Assembly (NCBI GenBank): GCA_037126765.1
Contig: JBBCBC010000037.1
Span: 9,367,263 to 9,431,262 of the forward strand
DNA length: 64,000 nt
Direction: 5' to 3'
DNA from: Stenogyne calaminthoides
Taxonomy: Eukaryota; Streptophyta; Magnoliopsida; Lamiales; Lamiaceae
How positions within the stretch are numbered: position 1 is the stretch's first letter; each line of letters starts with the position of its first letter. The translations under genes were made by a program, and so were the position numbers. Below the pieces are notes generated by a model that was not told where the DNA came from, did not search any database, and saw nothing but the letters and a program-made list of their open reading frames with translations. Of this stretch, positions 11,166 to 24,880 are shown one piece after another.

Positions 11166-11415
11166 AATTTCAATTATGGCCATCTAGCCCAGCGCCTTTG
11201 GCAACTATTTACATCTGCCAGCTAGCCAAGCCCATTTGACAACTATTTAAATTATTGCCAGCTAGCCCAGCCCGTTTGACAACTATTTAAATAATCATTG
11301 CTAGCTAGCCCAGCCCATTTGATAAGTATATAAACCATTGCCAGCTAGCCCAGCCTGTTTGAGAACTAAATAAATCAACGGCCAGCTAGCCCAGCCCATT
11401 TAACGTCTATATAAA
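11165..11415. repeat. ~40-bp tandem repeat in the PNG1 promoter
   Basis: About six imperfect units of roughly 40 bases, each built around TGCCAGCTAGCCCAGCCC followed by ATTTGACAACTATTTAAAT-like sequence (units near 11177, 11216, 11257, 11301, 11341 and 11381). Every unit repeats the GCCCA core that, in plants, forms site II/TCP-binding motifs, and an AGCTAGC palindrome. The last unit ends about 170 bases upstream of the PNG1 ATG, so the array lies where the core promoter should be. A regulatory role is inference. Confidence 0.75.
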
Positions 11416-11584
11416 TTATCCAATTTTGCGGGACTGAAATTGCACTTTAGAAGTCGGTCTTTCCCGTGACAGTTGACTATAGCGTGAAGGGTCTTGGTCG
11501 TCTCGTCGGCCATAACTGTACGGGCACCATCTGTTCAATTTTATCAGAGAGTTGAAGCAGAGACGAAGAAAAGAATCGGAAAAG

Positions 11585-14500
11585 ATGGTGGCTAGAAAAT
11601 TCGTTGTTGAACATGGCGGCTCTTCGTTCGACATCGACTACGACACCGACGATGGCTTCGAAGTTCTCTTCAATTGTCTCTCCCCTTTTCTATCTCCTCT
11701 CGAAATTTATCATTCTCAACCGATTGTTCGATCTTTGTTTGATTGCGTTTCAGGTGCTTAAGTTCCAGATTTTCTCTCTCACCTCCGTCCCTCCCGATCA
11801 ACAAAAGGTCTCGTCGTATTTAATTTCGCTTGATGACCTTATGTTTGTATCTGTTGCCCATTCTGTTCTTTTGGATCAATGAATTGGAGTAATTTTGAAT
11901 GTATTATGCGTTTGTAAATTTCTTTCAACATCTGGTAATCTTCATATCAGTTTATATGTTGATTTTACTTGATTGATGAACACGTTCGTACATTCATATC
12001 CATAATTGGGTAATTTCAAGGACATTTGTTTTACAGGTCTGCTACACATATCACTATGATTTCTGTTATATTAGCAATTGAGCTCCACATTATTTGCATC
12101 CGTAGTTTTTGTAATCAGGAGTATGTATGATTTTAATGATTGAGATTTTCTCTTGTGTAAGTTTAGATATTGGGAAGTGATGGTACGGTATTGGATGATT
12201 CTGATCTTCAGTCGGTCACTAACAAGTTACGGTTGGTCTCAATCGGCGAGGATGAAAAACCGAAACAAGTGGAGCAATCTTCAGCTGATTTCATGTCTGA
12301 TGAGGAATTGGCTCGAATGCTGCAGGTGTTGGCAATTAACTTTATGCTTCTCTTTTTTTATGTTTTTTGTATTATTGTCTGTTTTATTGCTTTGTCATCT
12401 AGTTATATCCTATTTAGAATAAAGTGCTGACTCCTGTAATTGTAGTTGAAGTAAGCGTTCGCTGGGTTAAAAGACGGTGGTTTACCTCCTTAATTTTGAA
12501 ATAAGCAGGAAAGCTAGATTCTTTAGTGTTGCCTTTCCACTGTTTCCAGTAATTTTCTTTGTAATGCAGAACTTTTGGTAGCTGGGAAATCTTTGGTTAA
12601 AATGTAAACAATGGACAGAGTCACTTCTTTAATTCTTATAAGATCTTATTGTTTGTTTTTTTATTTCATTGATGTAAATTTGTTTTATTTTATCATTTAG
12701 GGAGTATGGCAAATAAAATCTTATTCGCTAATTGATTTATTTTAAAGATAAATTTGACTGTAAGTTCTATCCTAATGTTGCATATGTGGAACTAAAAGAA
12801 AGTGAAAATGTATTAGGATTGGATTTAGAAAAAGTGAAAAAATCCATTGCTTGTACTGTCAAGTCTGTTATTATTTCAATTATTAGAGGGGGATTTCAAT
12901 GACTTCCACTGTGTTGGGGGAAGAAGTCAGACACGAATTATTTCTTCATACAATCTATATTTTGAAATCAAATTCTCTAAGGTGAATAAATATATGAAGT
13001 TGTTTCCTTTATTGCTTCTGTTGAGAAGTTATTAAGGATATTGTTCCTTTATTTAGGCAGAAGAAGATGCATTAGTGATGCAACGGTTCGTAACTAATGA
13101 AAATAGAGAGCAAGTTGAGCAGAGAATTCGGCCTTATGTTGACCAAGTTTTAATGGTAATCATTGTTTAAACTTTGCATTTAGTTCTTCATTTTGCTTAA
13201 AGATTCTTGTTTATGTTTTAGATTGCTGTGAAATAGGACGAATATATATCTTTCTTTGTACTCTACTGTCCCAGATGCAGGGCTAGAACTTAAAGTACTT
13301 GCCCAATTGATTGAGATAGTTATTAAATAGTCTTATTCATTTGTTAATGTTCTTGAGGAAAATGAGTATTTGTGTGGACATGATTGTGGCACAGTATGAA
13401 GAACCACGCCGACAAGAGGCAGCTCGAGCGACAGTACCTGTGGACAAGCTAGAGGAAAAGGCATTACTTGCATTGGCTAGGGTAAAGTCTCCTGACTTCC
13501 ACCATATGTCTGTATTTACCAAGAAAAAAGGAAAACAAGAAGACAGCAATTTTTTTTTTCTCCCACTTGTACGCAGTGTTCATTTTTTACTTAATTTTTT
13601 CGACAGGATTTCTGATTGTTATGAGAAAATAAGTTAAGAAATTCGATGAAATCATCCCGAAAGAACTGTAGTCATATTGCATAATATACATGTTTAAAAT
13701 ACTTCCTCTAACTCAACAAGGATCATGGTTTTTCAATACAGCTAAATGTGGAGGTTGGTTATAGATCATTTCACAGAGCTATTAAAACATATATCACCTT
13801 AGAATAAAGTGTAATGGTACTGATTGGAAAGGGGAGGGCGCAAGAATTTCGTTTTCTTTTACTCCTATTAATCTAGACATAGGAAATGACAGTTTCCCAC
13901 GGGGTTTATAACTATGGAGGATTTGTTTACAGGTCTAGGTGGTTTTACCCACAAAATATGGGCGAAAGTTCAATGGTAGATTATATGTTTTTTTTTTGGG
14001 GGCTAATGCACATTCATGTCTAATGGTTAGGTGTTAAACTATGATGAAGATAAAGAATTCTAAAAACTAACATATATATTTTTGTTGACATAGTTACCAA
14101 GGACTGAGTATATCTGTTTCTTCTGACTGGTTCTGTTGATACAAATCATTTCTCATAGTGATCCACTTTGATTTAGGAGGGAAATTTCAAACCAGCAAAA
14201 GATGAACTTGATCATGCCTTCCTGTTGCAGTTGCTTTTCTGGTTTAAGCAGTCTTTCAGGTCTAAAGTCTAAACACACCGGCTGTTTACTATTCATGAAT
14301 GGTGCTTATTAAACCTTGCTACATAACATTGTGGTGTTTTCCAGCGTGCTTTCACTTGCAGCATATAGTAATCGTATGACATTGATAGGTCTTTAGAAAA
14401 CAGGAGGATTCATCTTTTGCATCACAATGTCCTTACATAATGGAACAATTCAGCAGTTAACATATATAACCATAACATGCAATTCAGTGTTTGCTTTTTA

Positions 14501-17500
14501 AGGCAACTCAACAATGGTTGGGTGCTGTTTGAAAATGGCCACCTAATTGAGAAAGATGATACTTGAAATTATATGGTTAAAGTTCTACTTTTGTTTGAGA
14601 TGATATCTTTCTTATCATATGTATCATGGGGTTCGTTGTTTAAAGATGTTAGTATTTGGAACTATAGGATTGTTTATGAAAATAAATAAACAGGTAAAAG
14701 GCTCCTTGTTTGCTAACTGGGAAATTGGGTTTGTTTTGGTGATAATAATATGAGAAAAGTATTCAGTGCCTTTGTGCAGACTTTGATCTCCATTTTTTAC
14801 CATAAGCATGTCCAGATTGTACCTATAAATGTAGGTTGTTTGCTGTCAAATTTCTTTAAAGCCAATATTCATTTTAGAATACTGCATGCTATCTTATTTG
14901 TCCTTTTCCAGATTGCTATGCCTATTTCTTTGTATGTTTAATGTACTTTCAACAACATCTGAGCTCTGGTAACTGATATTTAAAACTGTGGACGTTTTAC
15001 GTTTGTTGCTCTAGGTGGGTAAATGCACCTTCTTGTGACATTTGCAATAATGATACTATGAACCAGGGCATGGGAGTTCCAAATCCCTCGGAATCGCTTT
15101 ATGGAGCGTCTCGTGTAGAACTTTACCGGTATATTACAATTGTAATCTTATAGTTGTTTGTATCTGATCTTACTGTTACTGTTCTTTAATTTATTTAACC
15201 TCTCTCTCTCTCTCTCTCTCTTGCCCCTTCCCCTCTGTCTCTCTCACAAACATACATGGAAAGAAATAACCTTCGCTATTGAACAAAACTCGACTTATTT
15301 TGGCTTCCTTTTCAACTTCTGCAGCTGCAAATCATGCTCATCTATAACCCGCTTCCCAAGATACAATGACCCACTGAAGGTATGATATTTCATGAAGCTG
15401 AGAAGGTTTTTAATATTGAATTCATGATAGATATTTCTGTTCAGCTTCTCCAAACAAGAAAGGGACGCTGCGGGGAGTGGGCTAATTGCTTCACATTATA
15501 TTGTCGAGCTTTTGGCTATGAATCTCGGTTGGTAAGTTCTCTTCTAGGGTACCCTTTTACGCTTGGATATTATTCTTTCCTGAGGCACTTATATATATTT
15601 ACTGACTTCTTAATAAGGTCATGCTATATAATTTAGATAAGAGATGTTAGTTAATTGCTTATCCGAACATGTAAATTCTTAGCTGGAGGGGGTGGGAATT
15701 CTGCTATAAATCTACTGTCCATGATTTCAGTCAAGAAAGAAAGGGAACAAACCTGAAGAGGGAAAGAAAAATGGAGAAGAGGATCCATGTTAAAAACCTG
15801 TTGCAATTCCATCAAAACTGTTATGGAGAAGCTTCTCTGAGAGCTTTTCTATTAGTTTGGCCTTAATATGAAATGAAAGACTATATCATAAACCACTGTT
15901 CTCAATATATGGACAGAGTAAGGCTCTTATTTCCTAGAATCAGAGAGAAGATATAAAAGGAATAAGGCTAGCTCCTAGATGAAGGTGTGTCCCACGAAAT
16001 ATTCAATCAGTGATTATGCCTGCTAGCTAGTATCTTAGGAATTCACTAATGTTGACTTATTTAAGAAGATTTTGATACCATTAGTATTTTATAATGTAAC
16101 TTTATGAACCTTTGTAATTATATTTTCCAGCATTCTTTGTTATATCAAAAAGTTTTACTTTCTCTCGAAATTGTCAATAGAGTTGAATACCATTCTAATG
16201 TGTTTCCTGTTATTTCTAGATCTTGGACTTGACAGATCATGTTTGGACAGAGTGCTTCTCACCATGTTTGGGGAGGTAAAGCTTGCCTAATAGCTGCAAC
16301 TCCAATTATACAGTGTTACATATACTATTTAATATCTGAATATTCTGTTCGTGGGACAAAAATTATGCAGATGGATGCATCTAGATCCCTGTGAAGGAAT
16401 TTACGACAACCCACTGCTATATGAGAAAGGGTAAATACTAAATAATTTAGTCAACAATTGTTTCTTCCGAATCAAATCTTCCTGATCTTGGAGTATGAAA
16501 CATTTTGATTATATCTTCTCGTTTTGAACCTGTATTTTCTTTGAAGGTGGGGTAAGAAATTAGACTACGTAATTGCTATAAGTAGAGATGGAGTTTATGA
16601 TGTCACCAAACGCTACACTAGAAAGTGGCCTGAGGTAGTGCTATCTTTAATTTCAGTACTGGGAATTCCTCTATATGTAGTTACACATACAGAAATCTTC
16701 TCTATATGTAGGTTTTGTCTAGACGAGTCATAACAACTGAGCCTGCTCTGAGAATTATCATCTCTGATATAACAAGGGAACAACGTAAAAACTTCGACTC
16801 TGAAACACTTGTAAAACTTGATGAGCGTGACAAGACTGAAGCAGAAGAAATCGAGAGGAATTTGTTTTCCAGAGATGACCCTTCAATCTCACTTCCTGGA
16901 AGACAAAGTGGGGATAAGGACTGGCGCATATCAAGATCAGAATTTGGCTCTGATGAGCATTGTTCTTTGAGTTCCTCCTCTTGTCCAGTTCGCAAATGTG
17001 TGGATGAGCATGTCACAAAAATATACGACGCCTTTCGTCCTATCGTTTATCAATTAGCAGAGGAAAAATCTGATATTTCAAAAGCAACAGAAGTCATAGG
17101 GATGCTGAGAAGTGTTTTAGTTAATCTGAAAAATTCCCCTTTTAGAACCAGGAGAACTACAATAGCTTCTGCATCAACTAATTCATTGTTCCGTAGGGTG
17201 TTTCCTTCATTTGGCCAATTGTTTGAAGCCCTCTCATTGAAGTGTGAGACTGGGGTTGATTTGGCTATTGATATATGTATAGATTCAGAGCCTGTAAGAA
17301 CATCCTTGGCACTGCCCGTTGCATTCCATGCTTTGGATGATTTGGTCAATAATTTAACTGGCTGTGAGAAGCTTAAGGAAGAGTCTCTTTCATGGCCTCT
17401 TTTGAAGTTAAACAGAATTTGTTCTGGTTTTGTGCTTGCAAGTGGTGAGGAGCTTCCTTTTGGAATAGTAAGTATACATTTTTAACTTGTAGTTTCTGAG

Positions 17501-18869
17501 TAGAATTTCTCTCGAACGCTTGTATTGACAACAATATGACTTTCGCGTGCTTAAATTCGATCATCACTGGAATAAATCAGGCTACATCTGCATTTGATGG
17601 AACTCGCTTGTCAAAGTGGGAAGAACCAAATGGTGCAACAGGTAACAAAGTGTTTTCTCTTAGAAGCTGTTTTGATTGATGGAATCTATGTTCTCCAACT
17701 GTTGTCCTTTGAATTTATTGGCAATAATTTTCCATTTTGTTTTTCCTGAAAAAAACAAGAAGAAGAATTATACTTTTACATGAACTGCTGAAAATTAACC
17801 TTTAAATGATCATTATACATCATTTCCTGTCCACAAAATACACAAGTGAAAATAACCAGTGATTCAGTGATTCGAAAGAAGGTGGATTTTCATGTATCCC
17901 ACAGTGAGTTTATCTACTGAAAGTTTGCTATTCTTTTAATGCTGATATTAATATTTCTGTATGACAAGTTTGCTTTCTAGAATTCATGAAACACAGGAAT
18001 AATATTCCTTTCTTTTGAACTAAACAATATAGGAGACTAGTGGTTTTCGTAGAATTCAGGTTATAGATAGCAAACTAATGCATCCAAGACATCACATAAC
18101 CTTTGTTTTGTTGAACTAAACAATATAGGAGACTAGTGGTTTTTTTAGAGGGCTTCCTCTCCCTACTTTATCTTAGATTTCAGTTTTCTAAGCATCAAAT
18201 GGTGTATCCTTGATTACCCCAAATATTAGATTGACAAATTCATGCTTACTTCATCCCCCGAACGTATATACATCATGTAACATCAAGTTTGGTGTTGTAG
18301 GCTGTTGGATTATTTATAAGGTACTTGATAACCAGATGCACGAGCTAGTTACTTATTCACTAATGTCAGCCAATGATGCTCCAGAGAGAGATCCAATGGA
18401 CTGGTATGGTAGTTTGAAGTTTTTTTTTTCCCAACTTTAAAGTGTAAACAAGTATATGTTGTAAATTTACTAGTACATCATTCCTGTTCTACTATATATT
18501 TTGTATTATCTTGTATTTCATTGCTTGAAAGTTGAGTGCTGAGTCCCGTCAATACTCGTAGGATTGTTGAAGGAAGTGGGAATGGTGGCTCCAGTTGGCA
18601 GATTTTGGATAAGCAAAGTGGACAGAAATTTGAGAAACGGTTCCAGCGAAAAACATTTACAGTGAAATCACAATCATTCTTGGCGAATGCCTTCAGGTAA
18701 AATTACACACGAGAGACTTGCATTGCAGTGATTTATGCTTTTTTCAGTGAATCATCATCGTAAATTATGATACTGCTGCTGCAGGTTTAGGTTTGTAGCA
18801 GTAAGAGATGCAAAGGCAACTTCGCGGTTCCAAATAGGTAGTATTGATCTTTATGCAGGGACAGGTTAG
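11585..18869 (+). CDS. PNG1: peptide:N-glycanase (PNGase), AtPNG1 type
   Basis: Seventeen exons join with GT-AG introns: 11585-11662, 11754-11807, 12167-12325, 13057-13155, 13395-13481, 14177-14259, 15015-15128, 15325-15379, 15445-15531, 16220-16275, 16371-16430, 16547-16634, 16712-17467, 17581-17641, 18301-18403, 18562-18696, 18785-18869. The product is 719 aa, close to the ~720 aa of Arabidopsis PNG1. An N-terminal ubiquitin-like region precedes the zinc cysteines C194xxC197 and C226xxC229 and the transglutaminase fold. The triad is Cys252 (GRCGEW), His279 (TDHVW) and Asp296 (MHLDP). The enzyme removes N-glycans from misfolded glycoproteins in the cytosol during ER-associated degradation; transglutaminase activity is reported for the plant protein. 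The 756-base exon 13 carries a Ser-rich, less conserved segment. All exons are open with no disabling change. Confidence 0.95.
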
Positions 18870-19342
18870 CTTCCCTTTCCACACCATAAAATGGAAAAAA
18901 GCCCTTTCTTATCTGAAACCACCAACTCTCACTCAACTCTCGTGGTATTTGTTCTCATATTATTGCCTAATTAGAAAATAATAGTAATAATGTTATTATT
19001 ATTATTATTTATCAGAGTTGTGGGCTAGTAGTATTGTATGCTTATGTTGTGTGTGTAAAACTGTAGCTGATTCTGTATCTTGTACTAGTTTGAGCTACTT
19101 TTGATCTGTCAATCTTATTTTTCTAATATTTGGCTCATTTTACCAAATATCATATTCGAAGACGTGTTTGATGGTTTTAAAGGATATATGGCTGTTTTGG
19201 GGTTGTAGCGGGTTGTGAAGTTGTTTTACATCTTTATAAATTACAGAGGTTGTAATTTGTAGTGATAAATGGGGATTGCGTCAAATATAAATACATAAGA
19301 GAATTGTATTTTCCCTCAAAACAAGATAACGTGGCAATCTTT
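18870..19342. other. 3' flank of PNG1
   Basis: Follows the PNG1 stop. It is T-rich with a TTATTATTATTATT tract near 18990-19010, probably 3' UTR at first, with no further gene. Confidence 0.4.
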
Positions 19343-20810
19343 TTTTGGATGTTTTTACGCCGTCGGTCGTATGTCAGTCTTGGACCGACAATAATAATCG
19401 ATTAATCTGAGCCATTAGATTTTAAATTCAAAGGCTTATATTTAATAACCTGCTACTTGTTGTACAAAGCGTCGTACTAATCATTGTACTACATCCTATT
19501 ATCTGTCGAATTATATCGTAATGTCGTACTATTATAATAAATTAATAATTTAAAAATTATAACTATAAATTATGAATTTACCCTTATATAATTTTTTAAG
19601 AATATTCAACTCAAATTTGAGATTATTTTAATTACATATGGGTTCATCGTCTTCCATCCATCGTCTTTCAAGAAAAAAAAAAAGATTCCATCGTCTACCT
19701 CTTCCCACCACCGCCTCGCGTTGCCACCACCATCTCTGACAAAAAAACACAGGAGCAGAAAACACACGACTAATACAATCATTGTTAGCCAATACATCAG
19801 CAAGAATCCTAAAAAAATTAACCATTGGAGAAATAAACCTAAATTTCTCAGCACTAACATTACAAAATTTTCCCTCAATTTTAAAATGCTACTTTCTCCA
19901 TAAATCCTAATTCACGGTACAACCGCATCAGCACTAAGTACTACTCGACTAAGCGCAAATAGATCCACAGGAAAGTGTCATCAACAACACCGCCGCTTGT
20001 TCTTCCTCTCTCAATTTGCTCATCAGTTTTCCCGATCGATCTCTACAAAACGACGCCGCTTTCAACAATCATAAATCAAATTTTCAAGATCTCAAATTTT
20101 ATCTTCGGCTTCTTTACTTATTTTCCACGATAATTATTTGGTCCAATTTTCGAGGACATGGATATTGACTATATTCAATTTGGAGTTCAAAATAGGGTTC
20201 GATTCAATTTCTGCTTCTCGAGTATCATTTATTTTTATTTTAGATTCACGATTAATTTGGGTGAATTGATACTCAGATTGAGAGATTTTTTATATTTTGG
20301 GTTCGAAGGCGTTGGAATTAAGTTTAGCAACAGGCTTCGCTATTTTAATTTCCCAGTAATCGTTCGCTGGATTCCGATGATATGTATACGAGTTCTATGC
20401 TTAACTTTTATCTTAGCTTGGTGAGGAGTGACATTAGCGACTTTGAGTCGAGAGAGGAGAATTTTTCCCGTTTTGTGTCAAGATGGTCTGTTGGTGCCAA
20501 ATTGAAAATGGTGGCTTTTGAGTTGAGAGACTGTCTTGGTGGCGATAAGAACAAATATATCACTATTGATGTGAATAATTAACTTATGAATCAATTAAAA
20601 GTACATTTAACTTTAATTTTAATTATGTTTAAATACATAGGGCAAGATTGTAAATTGTAAAATACAATATAAAAAATACTTTGAAAATAATATTTTAATA
20701 CAACAAGTAGCAAGTCAGTACAACATAGTTCGATGATACGTGGCATGCTTCTAAAATCCTACTATTGACAGTCAGTACAACACGCTGACTGCTGTAAGAA
20801 ACACCCATCT
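19343..20810. mobile_element. possible old MULE-like element with captured sequence
   Basis: The left end GGATGTTTTTACGCCGTCGG and the right end, read as complement GGGTGTTTCTTACAGCAGTC, look like diverged long inverted repeats. Further in, TGCTACTTGTTGTAC (about 19450) pairs with ATACAACAAGTAGCA (about 20699). Flanking nine-base sequences (ATCTTTTTT and ATCTTTCTA) agree at seven positions. The interior from about 19900 to 20580 looks genic: a CT-rich leader, then an open frame from 20158 and another ending VDVNN-like at 20582, matching nothing I recognise. This fits a Mutator-like element that picked up gene sequence, but the repeats are weak. Confidence 0.45.
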
Positions 20811-20879
20811 TTCTAATCCAACCCTTTTGTTATTTTTCTTTTGGAAACAAGTCCAGCCCTTTTGTTATAGTAAGATTTT

Positions 20880-21074
20880 ATTTATTTTTTTAATCGGACA
20901 AAATTAGTTGTTAGATGTTAGTAGTTAGTACACCAAGCATCCAAACACTCCACAAATTCATCAAGTCACCTTATAACTCGCATACTCCAATTTGTTCCCA
21001 AAAGGAATCGAACCTAGATCTCCCACTCAATTAAGGAGCCCAGTGGTCAGGTGAACTAAGTCATATGCCTAAAA
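20880..21074 (-). mobile_element. probable tRNA-related SINE
   Basis: On the minus strand an A-box-like CATATGACTTAGTTCACC (about 21068-21051) is followed 35-40 bases on by a B box, AGGTTCGATTCC (about 21017-21006). The tail ends in an A-rich run (T-rich on the plus strand, 20881-20894). It differs in sequence from the SINE at 851-1154. Clear target-site duplications were not found. Confidence 0.5.
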
Positions 21075-21290
21075 AATCAACGCCTTTAACCAACTGGACA
21101 CAATAATAAACATAAATATATTAACAAATTTCGCGCCAGGTAGGGGTTACTATAACTTTTGTAAATAGTAAGGTTAGACCCCTTCATATATATGAAGAAA
21201 TATACTACTCTTGAATTTCTTTGGTAGCACAAATTATAAACACCACCAAACCAACATTTGGTAAGGAAGCTGCGACGGACAAAGTACGTT
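21075..21290. other. intergenic, no gene seen
   Basis: AT-rich filler between the SINE and the MITE-like repeat. No signal. Confidence 0.3.
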
Positions 21291-21299
21291 ACAACAACA

Positions 21300-21480
21300 C
21301 AACACGTGAAATTTATTCATAATATAAAATTTATACTGCTATACTTATAAATTAATATCATAATATTTATCAACTGATATCACTATACTTATAAACTGAA
21401 ATCATAACATTAAATGTTATAAATACTAGTTTAATAATATTAATTTATTAATAAATTTCATATGAATTTTTTTGTTAAAA
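21300..21480. mobile_element. MITE, same family as the copy near 59.8 kb
   Basis: Shares long stretches with 59818-60006, including ACTTATAAATTAATAT, TTTATCAACTGATATCA and CATAA(C/T)ATTAAATG. The ends are weakly inverted (GAAATTTATTCAT on the left, ATAAATTTCATATG on the right). The better preserved copy at 59.8 kb shows the fold-back structure. No coding capacity. Confidence 0.55.
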
Positions 21481-23464
21481 TTGATGTGTACTTCGAACCA
21501 CGTTTATTAACATTAACACATGAGTACAAATAATTATACAATGATTTTGATAGAGCATACTATTATTATTAAGCTTAACACATCGGGAACAAATGCAACT
21601 AGTCATAATTAATATTAATATTATTAAAAATAACTATATAATCAATTAGTACATAATTAGTGTTATATTATTAAACACAATCAAATATTATTTGGTAAAA
21701 TTAATTAATATTTTTAATTAAACAACTAATATCATTTTTATCACAAAAAATAAGTAGAATAGTAAAATTGAATATCTATTCAGCAAGATTAGTACAAAAT
21801 GTAAAAAAAAAATTGGACAAAATAAATTCTCTAGAAAAACAAATAACATGAGTTAGATAAATTATTATTTAACATACTAAGTATCGCGTGTTTTACTTTT
21901 CAAAATCACTAAATCATGATACTTTACATACAAATAAAGTGTTATCGAGTTCATCATTACATTCCTGTGAACCTCTTTTTTTTTTTTTTTTTTTTTAAAC
22001 TATAACGAAATGGTTTGTGAATGTGAGAAGTTTGAATTGAATAAATAAACAAATAAATTCGACGTAAATAAGGAAATAAAAATATATGTAGAATAACCAA
22101 CAGGCAACAAAGGCACAACATTAATCAACCCAACCACGAGAGGTTACACAAATCCACCGTTTGGTAAAAATTAGGAAATAAATAAATTTGAAACAAATAC
22201 ATAAAAAATATACATTAATAGGGTGTTATAAGCCCAAGCAAACTGCCCTAAACAAATAAGTTAACAAATTATCTTAATTAAATAAGGAAACAATCCAACG
22301 GCTCAATCCAAAAACTAACCACACCTACACAAATCTTAACAATCCAACAGCTAGAATAGCCGCGCCCTTTACAAACCGCCCTAATTCCCAAATAGGGGGA
22401 AAACGGTAGAAAAATCAAGAAATCAAGAAACAAGACAAGGAAAAAGGGAGACCCGCCATTGTTGAAGTCCTCTCCTCACTCACAAATCACAATGCCATCC
22501 AGGCTAAGAGTTTTTGCACGCGCCTCCACAAAATCCGTCACTTTTTCTGCCCGTTTATTCAAGCGCAGCACTTATCGCAGACTATAACACTATCGACAAC
22601 GCTGTTGGAGAATCTCTTCGGTTCCAGCATCAGAACTTAAATTCTAGTGTTCTTCGGCGGTAATTCCGTGTAGCTACGCCGTCAAGCAGTTCCGACGATG
22701 AATACGAATGCGATTGTGAAAAACAACCCAGTAAGTGATCGTTTTCCCTTTCATATCGTTGATTTGAGTGGTGTTTAGTTTGACGTCTGTGTGTTATTTA
22801 TTTTGAATTCTTTGGTGTTTTATTATCAAGATTGAATCTTTTAAGAAGATTTTTTTATGAATGAACAAATTAATGAGTAGTTTTGGTAAGTTGCATGTTC
22901 TGTCCCGTGTATCAGTTCTAGATATGTTTCTAAGAATCTGTGATATAGAACATGCCCTTTTAAGCTAGAATGAATTTCCGGAAAACATGCCGATACTGCT
23001 ATACATCTTAATCATTCTTTTATTTAATGTCTCCTCAATGTGTCAGTTGCTCTTCTTTTGAGAGTGATGAGTGGAGCCACTTAGAGACTGATTGTGCTTT
23101 TTGTTGTAGGATCTATGAACCATGATATGCTGATTCAAGTTTAATATAATTTTATTTTCTCTTTTTGCATTTATTTTGTGCCAGAGTTGTCTATGACTTG
23201 ATAGAGCTGCATGCATAACTCTTGCTGTTTATATATTTTCTTGTTTCTGTGTAACTTGCAGAGATCTTTACTGCAGCAGTGGATGTCTTTACTTGATACT
23301 TTTTTTTTTTTGGTGGTCGGATGTTCAGCGAGTTTGAGATTATGTTCTGAATTACAACTTTAACCTCTAGAATTAGGATAAAACTTGTTGTGTATGTTCT
23401 GCTGTACTTTCTTAAGTTACATTTGCTTATACGACGAGTCACTTATTTTCCTTGTCAATAATAG
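21481..23464. other. AT-rich gap and remnant 5' part of a gene
   Basis: Mostly AT-rich with a poly-T run near 21979-21997. From about 22440 the base composition becomes genic: a leader-like stretch, a short frame from the ATG at 22492, and MNTNAIVKNNP beginning with the ATG at 22698 and running into a GTAAGTG donor-like site. This could be a transcribed 5' part attached to the helicase pseudogene that starts at 23465, but nothing in it matches the usual N-terminus of that helicase. Confidence 0.35.
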
Positions 23465-24880
23465 GTTGTGGTGATTTTCTGGGGAGACTGGTTATGGTAA
23501 GACCACCCAGCTTCCTCGATATATTTTGGAGGCCAATATAGAGTCTGATCGGGGAGCATTTTGTAACATAATCTGTACTCAGCCTTGAAGAATACCAGCC
23601 ATGACCGTTTCAGAAAGAGTTTCTGCTGAGAGGGGAGAGATTCTTGTTGAATCAGTAAGCCTGCTTTCTTTTTTCATCTTTCGAGTCGTTTTATCTTGAA
23701 CCTTTTTCAATTATGTCAGTGATGAATATTTCCATGTACCAAACTTCTTTGTTCTAGATGCAGCAATTCAACATATATTTTCTTGATAGGTTGGATATAA
23801 AAGACGATTAGAGGGAATGAAGGGCAATAATACACATTTGCTCTTCTGCACCAGTGGGATTTTGCTTCGTAGGCTATTGAATGACGGAAACCTGGATGGT
23901 GTAACTCATGTCTTTGTCGATGAAATTCATGAGCGAGGCATGATGAAGGTTAATACTATATGTACATGAATTTAGTTATCATTGTTATTTCTATAGTTAT
24001 TTGATTCTTGACATGCTATTCCCTTTACCTGACTTCTTGTTGATTGTCTTGAAGGATCTTCTTCCACGACGGCAGGATCTGAGATTGATCTTGATGAGCA
24101 CCACTCTGAATGCCGATATGGAGCATCCATGATTCACATACTTGTAAGTCAAGAACAAATATTTGCTATTTTTGGACAGAATTTTGGTGTAAAGAACCAT
24201 GGCATGCGATTTCGAACTTCGAAGTAGTTCTTACAGTCACATGCAACCTTCATGAAATAGTCCTAGACTCCTAGTGGAGTTCGCCTCTTTTTTATTTGCA
24301 GTTTTACTTTATTTCTTATTTTCCTTCATATCCTTTTCCAATTTATCTTGATTTCGGTTAGTCTCTCTTTCTTGTTTTTGGAAGACGAACGTATATCTTG
24401 AACCAGTCTTGAGTCTCCTAAAGTTTGAGGAATGGTTTCTTAGTTTTTCATGTCATTCTTAAATTGATTGATGTTCAGTTTAATAAATATTAGCTATCCT
24501 CTGTTTCTTCTCTTGAAGAGCTTTACTTTCTTTGCATTTAATTCCACATGAAGACCTGTCTTTTTATGTGGATGCAGGGCTTCACGTATCCTGTGAAAGT
24601 ACATTTTCTGGAAGATATACCGCAAGGGACAGTGTATAAGATAACTCCATTCAATCAAATAGACGACTATGGCCAAGAGAAAATGTGGAAAACACAAAGA
24701 CAACAAGCACCACGAAAAAGAAAAAATCAAATCACTACTCTGGTTGAGGTAGGGAATAGAATGTCTGCTCCTGTGTCTGAGTGACATAATATGTTTTTTA
24801 TGCTCGTTCTATTATAGTACTTGAAACTCTTTTTTCAGGGAAAAATGTAGCATCTATTTAAAAAAAAAAACATTTAACCA

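Noticed and set aside
11416..11634. Minus-strand ORF over the PNG1 start
   Set aside because: Shadow of PNG1 exon 1 and its leader; no domain.
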